Program-made: the position numbers and the translations under genes
Assembly (NCBI GenBank): GCA_964611195.1
Contig: CAZSXA010000009.1
Coordinates: 1 to 28,459, forward strand
Origin: JADLGL01 sp964611195
GTDB taxonomy: Bacteria; Pseudomonadota; Alphaproteobacteria; Rhizobiales; Kaistiaceae
DNA length: 28,459 nucleotides
Direction: 5' to 3'
The notes under the pieces: model-generated
Told to the model about the DNA's origin: nothing
What the model saw: only the letters and a program-made list of their open reading frames with translations
The model's database searches: none
Part shown: piece after piece, positions 22,795-28,459 of the stretch
Layout of the letters: each line of letters begins with the position of its first letter
How positions within the stretch are numbered: position 1 is the stretch's first letter

Positions 22795-23649
22795 TCAGTC
22801 GCCGCCCTCGCCCGCTTCCAAAAGCGCGCGCAGGCCCTCGCGGTAGGTCGGATAGGCGAACGAGAGCCCGAGCTCCGATTTCGCTCTGGCATTCCGAACG
22901 CGCTTGTTCTCGCCGTAGAAGGAGCGCGCCATCGGCGACAGATCGGCTTCCTCGAACGCGATCTCCGGCGGCGGTTCGACGCCCAGCAGCTGCGCGGCGA
23001 AGGCGACGACATCCTGCGGCGGGGCGGGTTCGTCGTCGGTGACGTTGATCGTTCCGTCCAAGTGGCGCTCGAACGCGGCGACCGTGGCCGCCGCGATGTC
23101 CTCGACATGGATGCGATTGAAGACCTGACCCGGCTTGACGATTCGGCGCGCAGTCCCGGCCCGAAGATTGGCGAGGGCGTTGCGGCCAGGACCGTAGATG
23201 CCCGACAGCCGCAGGATTGCGAGCGGTTTGCCGGCACCCGATGCCGCCTCGCGCCACGCCTCCTCGGCCGCGACGCGGGCGATGGAGCGCTTGCTTTTCG
23301 GGCGCGTTTCGCCCGTCTCGTCGACCCAGGCGCCACCGTGATCGCCATAGACCCCGACGGTCGAGAAATAGGCGATGCTCGCGAGATGGCGTGCCGAGGC
23401 GAGGTGGCCACGAACGGCATCAAGACCCGGATCGCCGTCCTCGCCGGGCGGAATCGACACGAGAAGATGAGTGGCGTCGGCGAGCGCCGATCCGGCATCA
23501 TCGAGCCGCACCGGCTCGATGCCCCGGGCTTCAAGTGCCTCCGCCTTCTCGGCCGAACGCGCCGTAGCGGTGATGGTCTCGGCCTGTTCCTGAAGGCGCG
23601 CCACTGCCGCCTGTGCGGAGTAGCCGGGCCCGAGAATCAAAAGCCTCAC
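22795..23649 (-). CDS. NAD(P)-binding SDR/epimerase-like protein (YeeZ type)
   Basis: A 284-residue extended-SDR protein. The Rossmann motif MRLLILGPGYSAQA lies at the N-terminus, then LLVSIPPGEDGDP, YFSTVGVYGDHGGAWVDE, and LRLSGIYGPGRNALANLRAG. The classic YxxxK pair is not in its usual form (YGDH follows the STVGVYG strand), as in the YeeZ group. NRIHVEDIAAATVAAF and the C-terminal NKRVRNARAKSELGLSFAYPTYREGLRALL are also typical of that group. The reaction is unknown. The ATG overlaps the stop of the 85-residue gene by 4 nt (23646-23649). It is the last gene of the GST-queG operon. Confidence 0.87.
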   Translation of the reverse strand: MRLLILGPGYSAQAAVARLQEQAETITATARSAEKAEALEARGIEPVRLDDAGSALADATHLLVSIPPGEDGDPGLDAVRGHLASARHLASIAYFSTVGVYGDHGGAWVDETGETRPKSKRSIARVAAEEAWREAASGAGKPLAILRLSGIYGPGRNALANLRAGTARRIVKPGQVFNRIHVEDIAAATVAAFERHLDGTINVTDDEPAPPQDVVAFAAQLLGVEPPPEIAFEEADLSPMARSFYGENKRVRNARAKSELGLSFAYPTYREGLRALLEAGEGGD

Positions 23650-23903
23650 GAGCGGCCGATCCGCCGGCGGCGATCGTCGGGAACGACTTGGCCGATCGAC
23701 AGCCGTTCGACACGAAGGTTCCGAATCGTCGCCTGGCCAATAGCCATCCGGCCGATGGCGACGGCGCCGATGGCAAGCGCTCCGCCCGCGACGGCTCCCA
23801 GCAGCGCCGCACCCGTCAACGACGCCGGCGACGGCCGGTTCTCCGGCGCCAAGTCAGCGATGCGATGGCAGATCGCCCGCTCGATCTTCTCGATCAACGT
23901 CAT
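23646..23903 (-). CDS. Small protein with six tandem five-residue repeats, function unknown
   Basis: An 85-residue protein held in frame by 4-nt ATGA overlaps at both ends (23900-23903 and 23646-23649), which strongly supports that it is translated. After a charged helical N-terminus (MTLIEKIERAICHRIADLAPENRP) and a Gly/Ala-rich hydrophobic stretch (LTGAALLGAVAGG), residues 44-73 read as six pentads: AIGAV, AIGRM, AIGQA, TIRNL, RVERL, SIGQV. The five-residue period with a small residue then I/V resembles a pentapeptide-type beta-helix, with charged residues appearing in later turns. The tail is Arg-rich. I cannot name a function. A short membrane-associated or assembly-promoting protein is possible. 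Confidence 0.75.
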   Translation of the reverse strand: MTLIEKIERAICHRIADLAPENRPSPASLTGAALLGAVAGGALAIGAVAIGRMAIGQATIRNLRVERLSIGQVVPDDRRRRIGRS

Positions 23904-24499
23904 GCTTTTGTCTCCCGCTCTTCACTCGGCCGCCGAAGCGGCTTGACCTTGCGGCCGGCCGCCGAGTCCTCGATCAACGTCGCCAAACGCCGGGCACGCG
24001 TCTCGTCGCGCTTGGCGCTCACGACCCAGAAGATCGCGGGCTGCCGATAGGATTTCGGCCGCGCCGCGAACCACTCCCACGCCACACCGTTCTGACGGAA
24101 GGCGGCCTCTTCCGCTTCGCTCAGCGCCGCCTCTCGGTTCTCGAAGGAGTAGCTGCTGACCTTCTTCGGGTCGCGCCTTTCCAGCGCCTCGAGCCCGGGC
24201 GTGGCCATTCGGCCCGCTTCGCGCAGTTCCTCGACCCGGCGGAGATTGACGTCGCTCCAATTGCTGCCGCGCTTGCGCGGCGTGAAGCGGATCATCCAAC
24301 GCTTGTCGTCGATCGAGTTGCGGACGCCATCGATCCAGCCGAAGCAGAGCGCTTCGTCGAGCGCCTGGCGGTAGTCGATGCCGACGAGGCCCGACCCCTT
24401 CTTGACGAGACCGACCTGTATCTCCGAGCCGGACGCGTGATTGCGCTCCAGCCAGCAGCGCCACGCGTCGGCGGATTTGAAGAACACGGCGTCCGTCAT
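23900..24499 (-). CDS. YdeI/OmpD-associated family protein
   Basis: A 199-residue protein of the YdeI/OmdA-like family. It has the N-terminal segment FFKSADAWRCWLERNH, the core YRQALDEALCFGWIDGVRNSIDDKRWMIRFTPRKRGSNWSDVN and a basic C-terminal region (RARRLATLIEDSAAGRKVKPLRR). No catalytic function is established for this family. I start it at 24499 because that ATG overlaps the queG stop (ATGA at 24496-24499), matching the coupling seen in the rest of this operon; an ATG at 24514 would add five residues (MAGGG). Its TGA overlaps the next ATG as well. Confidence 0.87.
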   Translation of the reverse strand: MTDAVFFKSADAWRCWLERNHASGSEIQVGLVKKGSGLVGIDYRQALDEALCFGWIDGVRNSIDDKRWMIRFTPRKRGSNWSDVNLRRVEELREAGRMATPGLEALERRDPKKVSSYSFENREAALSEAEEAAFRQNGVAWEWFAARPKSYRQPAIFWVVSAKRDETRARRLATLIEDSAAGRKVKPLRRPSEERETKA

Positions 24500-25593
24500 G
24501 CCGCCGCCTGCCATTCCTCACGGACGCCATCGTCGGATTCGAGAGGCTCTAGGGCTGACGCGAGATCGTTAAACCGTGCCCGGTCGAGCAACCGACCGAG
24601 CGCCCAGACCGCGGCGCCGCGGACGAGAGGGCTCGGATCGGCCAGCAGCCGCTCGGCTTCCTTAGCCAGATTCGGGTCGCCCGAATTGCCGATCGCGACA
24701 AGGACGTTGCGGACGAAACGGTCGCGACCGATCCGCTTGATCGGTGAGCCGGCGAAGAGCTTTCGGAACGCCGCCTCGTCCAGCTGCGCGAGTTCGGCGA
24801 GACCCGGGGCCCTCAGATCGTCGCGCGCCGCAAGCTTTGCTTCACGTCCGTTCTTGGCGAAGCGGTTCCACGGACAAACCGCAAGGCAGTCGTCGCAGCC
24901 ATAGATGCGGTTGCCGATTGCAGCGCGAAACTCATGCGGGATCGGGCCGGGATGCTCGATGGTGAGGTAGGAGATGCAACGGCGGGCATCGAGCTGATAG
25001 GGCGCGGGGAAGGCGTCGGTCGGGCAGGCATCGAGGCAGGCGCGACAGCTGCCGCAATGGTCAGCCTCCGCCTCGTCCGGCGCAAGGTCGGCGTCGGTGA
25101 GGATGGCGCCAAGGAACAGCCACGAGCCGAACTCCCGCGACACGAGGTTGGTGTGCTTGCCCTGCCAGCCGATCCCCGCCGCCTCGGCGAGCGGCTTTTC
25201 CATCAGCGGCGCGGTGTCGACGAAGACCTTCACCTCGGCGGAGGCCGCGGCGGCGAACTGGCCGGCGACCTGCTTCAAGCGGCCCTTGATGAGGTCGTGG
25301 TAGTCGCGGTTGCGCGCATAGACGGAAATGGCGCCGCGATCGCGCCTGGCGATCACTGCCAACGGATCCTCGTCGGGGCCGTAGTTCATGCCCAGCATCA
25401 CCACGGACCTGACTTCCGACCATAGCGCGGCGGGGCTGGCGCGGCGGTCGGCCGTGGTTGCCATCCACGCCATCTCGCCGTGACGCCCGTCGGCAAGGAA
25501 GGTGCGCAGATGCTCGGCGGCTTCGGGGATGGCATCCGGTAAGGCGACCCGGACCACGTCGAAGCCCTCGCCGGCCGCCAGATCATCCAGCAT
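24496..25593 (-). CDS. queG: Epoxyqueuosine reductase QueG
   Basis: The last enzyme of queuosine synthesis, which reduces epoxyqueuosine to queuosine in tRNA using cobalamin and two [4Fe-4S] clusters. The clusters are evident as CGSCRACLDACP (about residues 178-189) and CDDCLAVCPWNRFA (from about 232), followed by a HEAT-like C-terminal part (NVLVAIGNSGDPNLAKEAERLLAD). Also present are HGEMAWMATTADRRASP and YARNRDYHDLIKGRLK. The start is uncertain: ATG 25593 gives 365 residues; TTG at 25605 or CTG at 25620 (which would overlap the GST stop as CTGA, giving MSDRAKLRRMLDDL) would add 4 or 9 residues. The frame is open to an ATG at 25719 inside the GST gene. Product identity is firm; only the N-terminus is in doubt. 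Confidence 0.93.
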   Translation of the reverse strand: MLDDLAAGEGFDVVRVALPDAIPEAAEHLRTFLADGRHGEMAWMATTADRRASPAALWSEVRSVVMLGMNYGPDEDPLAVIARRDRGAISVYARNRDYHDLIKGRLKQVAGQFAAAASAEVKVFVDTAPLMEKPLAEAAGIGWQGKHTNLVSREFGSWLFLGAILTDADLAPDEAEADHCGSCRACLDACPTDAFPAPYQLDARRCISYLTIEHPGPIPHEFRAAIGNRIYGCDDCLAVCPWNRFAKNGREAKLAARDDLRAPGLAELAQLDEAAFRKLFAGSPIKRIGRDRFVRNVLVAIGNSGDPNLAKEAERLLADPSPLVRGAAVWALGRLLDRARFNDLASALEPLESDDGVREEWQAAA

Positions 25594-25616
25594 TCGCCGC
25601 AACTTGGCGCGATCGC

Positions 25617-26306
25617 TCAGAAGTCGAGATCGGCGTAATGGCGCGCCGGCGGCGCGCCCTTCACCAGATCGGCGAGGATCGGCCGAAACGACAGGCGCGA
25701 TTTCACTCTGGCGTACCATGTCCGGGCAGCCTCATTGCCTTCCCAGGGCACCTCGCCGGCGTAATCGAGGCAGGAGATTTCAGCCGCCGCCGCGAGGTCG
25801 GCGAGGCTCATCTGATTGCCGCATAGCCAATCGCGCCGTTCGACGAGGTAGCCGATATACTGAAGATGGTAGCGGATATTCGAGCGGCCTGCACGGATCG
25901 CGACCGAATCCGGCGAGCCGCCGCGAACGTTTGGCGCAATCCGCTTGAGCAGCAGTTCCTCCACCAGCGGCCGCGTCACCTCGGCGTGCATCTTGTCGCC
26001 GAACCAGGAGACCAGCCGCCGGGTCTCGGCACGCTCCGTGGCGGTGGCGGCGATCAGCGAATCCTCGCCGAAACGAACGCCGCGGGTCTCCGCCAGATAC
26101 TCGCCGATCACCGGCGATGGCGAGACCACGGCGGCGTTGTCGTCGCAGAAGACGGGAACGGTGCCGGCCGGATTGAGCGCCAGGATCTCCTCGCTCCGCG
26201 CCAGGGGCGGCACCTCGCGCATTTCCACCTCCTCGCCGTATTCGGCAAGGACCAGCCGCACATAGCGGGAGCCGGAGTCGAGCGGATGATGGTAGAGGAC
26301 CGGCAT
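25617..26306 (-). CDS. Glutathione S-transferase family protein
   Basis: A 229-residue cytosolic GST-fold protein. The N-terminal thioredoxin-like domain starts at MPVLYHHPLDSGSRYVRLVLAEYG and includes the cis-proline loop TVPVFCDD and the glutathione-binding VVSPSPVIGEYLAE. The helical C-domain has WLCGNQMSLADLAAAAEISCLDY, the N-capping motif region. The ATG at 26306 fits the family; the longer frame from 26456 covers the divergent uppP promoter and does not. The substrate is unknown. It begins the minus-strand operon with queG and is divergent from uppP by 127 bp. Confidence 0.9.
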   Translation of the reverse strand: MPVLYHHPLDSGSRYVRLVLAEYGEEVEMREVPPLARSEEILALNPAGTVPVFCDDNAAVVSPSPVIGEYLAETRGVRFGEDSLIAATATERAETRRLVSWFGDKMHAEVTRPLVEELLLKRIAPNVRGGSPDSVAIRAGRSNIRYHLQYIGYLVERRDWLCGNQMSLADLAAAAEISCLDYAGEVPWEGNEAARTWYARVKSRLSFRPILADLVKGAPPARHYADLDF

Positions 26307-26433
26307 CGGGGAGCCCCTTGTCGCGGCCCGGCGGCCGTGTCGTTCGCGCCCGGTTGGCGCCCGAAAGGGGTTCTCGTATAGAGGCGGCACCGGCGGCGAA
26401 CAACCCGATTCGCCTCTCGCACAAGGGCATGCC

Positions 26434-27231
26434 GTGCCGGGCGACCAGCTGATCATTCTGGCGATCGTTCAGGGCCTCACCGAGTTCCTGCCGGTGAGTT
26501 CGTCGGGACATCTGGTGCTCGTCGGCGAGCTGATGGACTACGACCAGGGCGTTGCCATCGACGTCGCCGTCCACCTTGGCAGCCTGCTCGCGGTCATCGC
26601 CTATTTCCGCCGGGACGTGGCGTTCCTGCTAAGGGGTGCAGCCGACTTCATCGCCGGACGGAAGAGCGAAGCCAGGCGCATCGTCCTCCTGCTTGCCCTC
26701 GCCTCCATTCCGCTGGTCGTGTTCGGCTTCGTGCTAACGGCAAGCGGCGCCGTCGACGATCTGCGCACCTCGGAAGTGATCGCCTGGACGACGATCATCT
26801 TCGGCATCGTCCTCTGGCTCACCGACCGCTTCGGCGGCCTCCGCCGTGCCTTCGGCCAGATCGGCATCTCCGATGCCGTCGTGGTCGGGCTCGCCCAGGC
26901 GCTGGCACTCATCCCCGGCGTCAGCCGCTCGGGGATCACGATGTCGGCAGCGCGCGCGCTCGGCTTCGGCCGCACCGAGGCGGCGCGTTTTGCGCTGCTC
27001 CTGTCGATCCCGGCGATCCTTGCCTCCGGGGCGGGTGTCGCGCTCGACCTCGACGGCGGCGCCGGCGACATCTTCTCCTCCGAGGCGCTGATCGCCGCGG
27101 CGCTCTCGGCGGTCGCCGCCTTCATCTCGATCTGGTTCATGATGGCGCTCTTGAAGCGCGTCTCGATGACGCCGTTCGTCATCTACCGGCTGGCGCTCGG
27201 CGCGGTGCTGCTGTGGATCGCCTACGCCTGA
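26434..27231 (+). CDS. uppP: Undecaprenyl-diphosphatase UppP (BacA)
   Basis: A 265-residue polytopic membrane enzyme that dephosphorylates undecaprenyl pyrophosphate so that the lipid carrier can be reused in peptidoglycan and other envelope synthesis. The two active-site motifs are present: QGLTEFLPVSSSGH (residues 13-26, with E17 and H26) and PGVSRSG (161-167, with R165). About eight hydrophobic segments follow the family pattern, and the active site faces the periplasm. The start is GTG at 26434 with AAGGG 6 nt upstream; an ATG at 26429 is out of frame. Length is slightly shorter than the E. coli enzyme (273). It converges on the NDUFA9-like gene with a 9-bp gap. Confidence 0.95.
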   Translation: MPGDQLIILAIVQGLTEFLPVSSSGHLVLVGELMDYDQGVAIDVAVHLGSLLAVIAYFRRDVAFLLRGAADFIAGRKSEARRIVLLLALASIPLVVFGFVLTASGAVDDLRTSEVIAWTTIIFGIVLWLTDRFGGLRRAFGQIGISDAVVVGLAQALALIPGVSRSGITMSAARALGFGRTEAARFALLLSIPAILASGAGVALDLDGGAGDIFSSEALIAAALSAVAAFISIWFMMALLKRVSMTPFVIYRLALGAVLLWIAYA

Positions 27232-27236
27232 GGAAC

Positions 27237-27260
27237 GCCGTCACGCGTTTCGCTGACGGC
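27237..27260. terminator. Hairpin after uppP, overlapping the 3' end of the NDUFA9-like gene
   Basis: GCCGTCA (27237-27243) pairs with TGACGGC (27254-27260), and GCG (27245-27247) pairs with CGC (27251-27253) across loop TTT, leaving C27244 bulged: ten pairs in all. It starts 5 nt after the uppP stop codon. The complement of the NDUFA9-like stop codon (27241-27243) lies in the left arm. No T-tract follows on the plus strand. It is a candidate 3' structure for uppP mRNA. Confidence 0.5.
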
Positions 27261-28215
27261 TGAACTGGCCGCGGACACGGAACCGCGACAGATAGGTCGG
27301 CAGGATCGCCTCGAGGCCGGTCGGATGGATGCCGAGCCCCTGAAGCGTCCGGCGGTCCCGCTTGGCTTCCTCGGAGACGATGTTGTCGATCGCCAGCTGG
27401 CGAACCTGATCGGGTGTCAGCAGGCGGCCGGGCAGAAACTGCAGAACGCCGCCCATCATCCGCGCGAGACCGAACGGGATGTCGATCATGAGCCGCCGGC
27501 GCTCGATGACACGCAGCATCTCCTCCATGCATTCGCGGAAGGTGAGCACTTCCGGACCGCCGAGTTCGTAGATGCGATTGGCTGCGATCGTGCCGTCGAC
27601 GCCCGCCTGGATCACCCGCGCCACGTCGCCGACATAGACCGGCTGGAACTTGGTGTCGGAGCCGACCAACGGCAGGATCGGCGACACACGGGCCATGGTT
27701 GCGAAGCGGGTGAAGAAGGAATCGCCGACGCCGAACTGCACCGACGGGCGGACAATGACTGGTTTGGCAAAGGCCTGCGCCACAGCCTCCTCGCCCTCTG
27801 CCTTGCTCCTTGCGCTCTCCGAGGGCGATTGGGGATCGGCCCCGATGGCGGAAACATGGACGAGCCGCTCGACGCCGGCATTGGCTGCCGCGCGGGCGAT
27901 GGCCCCCGCCCCTTCGACATGAACGGCGTCAAAGGTCTGGCGGCGGGTTTCGGTGAGGATGCCAACGCAGTTCACCGCGGCGACGGCGCCCTGAAGCACG
28001 GCGGCAACGGAATCGGGGTAGCGGAGATTGGCCTGGACGGGCTGCACCTGCCCGACCATGCCGAGCGGCCGGAGGAAGCCGGCGAGGTCGGGCCGGCGCA
28101 CCGCAACGCGAATGCGGTAGCCGCGATTGGCAAGCGCCCTCACGACATGCCGACCGACAAAACCGGAGCCGCCGAAGACGGTAACCAGGCGGCCGTTGCC
28201 ATATGTGCCCTGCAT
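27241..28215 (-). CDS. NDUFA9-like atypical SDR, NAD(P)-binding protein
   Basis: A 324-residue atypical short-chain dehydrogenase resembling the complex I NDUFA9 subunit family. The Rossmann motif VTVFGGSGFVGRHVV lies at residues 11-25. It is followed by VNCVGILTETRRQTFDAVHVEGA, VHVSAIGADPQSPSESARSKAEGE (taking the place of the usual YxxxK region), and RPSVQFGVGDSFFTRFATMA. The C-terminal part (LGGPEVLTFRECMEEML to LSRFRVRGQF) is also typical. Bacterial members are not proven complex I subunits; some act on quinone or lipid metabolism. The ATG at 28215 is preceded by GGAGGGG; a TTG four codons earlier would include that site. The gene is often found next to uppP in rhizobial genomes. Confidence 0.9.
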   Translation of the reverse strand: MQGTYGNGRLVTVFGGSGFVGRHVVRALANRGYRIRVAVRRPDLAGFLRPLGMVGQVQPVQANLRYPDSVAAVLQGAVAAVNCVGILTETRRQTFDAVHVEGAGAIARAAANAGVERLVHVSAIGADPQSPSESARSKAEGEEAVAQAFAKPVIVRPSVQFGVGDSFFTRFATMARVSPILPLVGSDTKFQPVYVGDVARVIQAGVDGTIAANRIYELGGPEVLTFRECMEEMLRVIERRRLMIDIPFGLARMMGGVLQFLPGRLLTPDQVRQLAIDNIVSEEAKRDRRTLQGLGIHPTGLEAILPTYLSRFRVRGQFSRQRNA

Positions 28216-28335
28216 CGCCCCTCCCAATGGCGCGCCGCTTCCGATCCGGCGGCGTTTTCTCCGTCATATCCGCTGACGGAGCGAAGTCCAAGCAGGCCCA
28301 ACGGTTTCGGGCGTGACCGGGCGCCGCGGCTCCAA

Positions 28336-28364
28336 TTGACATCCCCCAAGGGCGTACCTACACC
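28336..28364 (+). promoter_or_regulatory. Promoter of tRNA-Leu
   Basis: A perfect TTGACA -35 box (28336-28341) is followed, after 17 bp, by TACACC (28359-28364) as a degenerate -10. Transcription would begin around 28371-28374, at or within a few bases of the mature tRNA end. The -35 is seen directly; the -10 is a weak match (3/6). Confidence 0.55.
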
Positions 28365-28373
28365 ACGGGCCGT

Positions 28374-28458
28374 GCCCAGGTGGCGGAACTGGTAGACGCG
28401 CACGGTTCAGGTCCGTGTGGTGCAAGCCGTGGAGGTTCGAGTCCTCTCCTGGGCACCA
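28374..28458 (+). tRNA. tRNA-Leu (anticodon CAG)
   Basis: An 85-nt class II tRNA. Acceptor arms GCCCAGG (28374-28380) and CCTGGGC (28448-28454) pair fully. The D-arm contains GGTAGACGCG. The anticodon stem CACGG/CCGTG (28401-28405, 28413-28417) encloses loop TTCAGGT with anticodon CAG at 28408-28410, which reads CUG. A variable arm of class II length follows, then the TTCGAGT T-loop. The discriminator is A and the CCA end is encoded (28456-28458). The gene ends one base before the window edge. Confidence 0.97.
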
Positions 28459-28459
28459 T

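Noticed and set aside
1..28459. Mobile element, prophage, toxin-antitoxin, defence island or CRISPR array
   Set aside because: No transposase, integrase, repeat-spacer pattern or typical defence gene is present; base composition and gene content are uniform and housekeeping in type. The tRNA-Leu at the end is a possible integration site, but the window stops there.

Overview
The window reads as chromosomal backbone of a GC-rich alphaproteobacterium, most likely of the order Hyphomicrobiales (Rhizobiales). The reasons are gene order and protein style: phoR-pst-phoU-phoB in one direction, a fused cysNC, a pst permease pair with long N-terminal extensions, an IF3 whose start region resembles rhizobial IF3, and the set NDUFA9-like/uppP/GST/queG/SDR next to a tRNA-Leu. 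I see no insertion sequence, integrase, phage gene, CRISPR array or rRNA.

Layout. (1) 1-1798, plus strand: the 3' end of a class III aminotransferase, coupled to an M20 amidohydrolase of the carbamoylase/beta-ureidopropionase type. (2) 1842-5614, plus strand: cysQ, cysD and cysNC, which make PAPS and clear PAP. (3) 5636-7327, minus strand: an unrecognised single-span membrane protein with a long charged linker. (4) 7618-15207, plus strand: the phosphate regulon phoR-pstS-pstC-pstA-pstB-phoU-phoB. Candidate Pho boxes precede phoR and pstS, and a strong hairpin lies between pstS and pstC. (5) 21159 down to 15217, minus strand: infC (AUU start), rpmI, rplT, pheS, a sulfotransferase-like gene and pheT. 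(6) 21357-22151 plus: an alpha/beta hydrolase. (7) 22723 down to 22160 minus: an HPF-like protein fused to a cold-shock-like domain. (8) 26306 down to 22795 minus: GST, queG, a YdeI-family gene, an 85-residue pentapeptide-patterned protein and an SDR/YeeZ-like protein, most of them joined by 4-nt ATGA overlaps. (9) 26434-27231 plus: uppP. (10) 28215 down to 27241 minus: an NDUFA9-like protein. (11) 28374-28458 plus: tRNA-Leu(CAG) with a close promoter.

How the genes fit together. CysD and CysNC convert sulfate to APS and PAPS. CysQ removes the PAP left after sulfonate transfer or PAPS reduction. The sulfotransferase-like gene inside the pheS-pheT operon would be a PAPS consumer. The phosphate cluster holds a complete high-affinity uptake system with its sensor, response regulator and PhoU. 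The minus-strand translation cluster joins initiation factor 3, two 50S proteins and phenylalanyl-tRNA synthetase.

Most of the window is ordinary. The items most worth checking are the sulfotransferase lodged between pheS and pheT by 4-nt overlaps on both sides, the AUU start of infC, short inverted repeats at all four convergent gene junctions (two of them carry both stop codons in their arms), the dyad in the phoR leader, and the 85-residue repeat protein. I did not find a clearly new multi-gene system.
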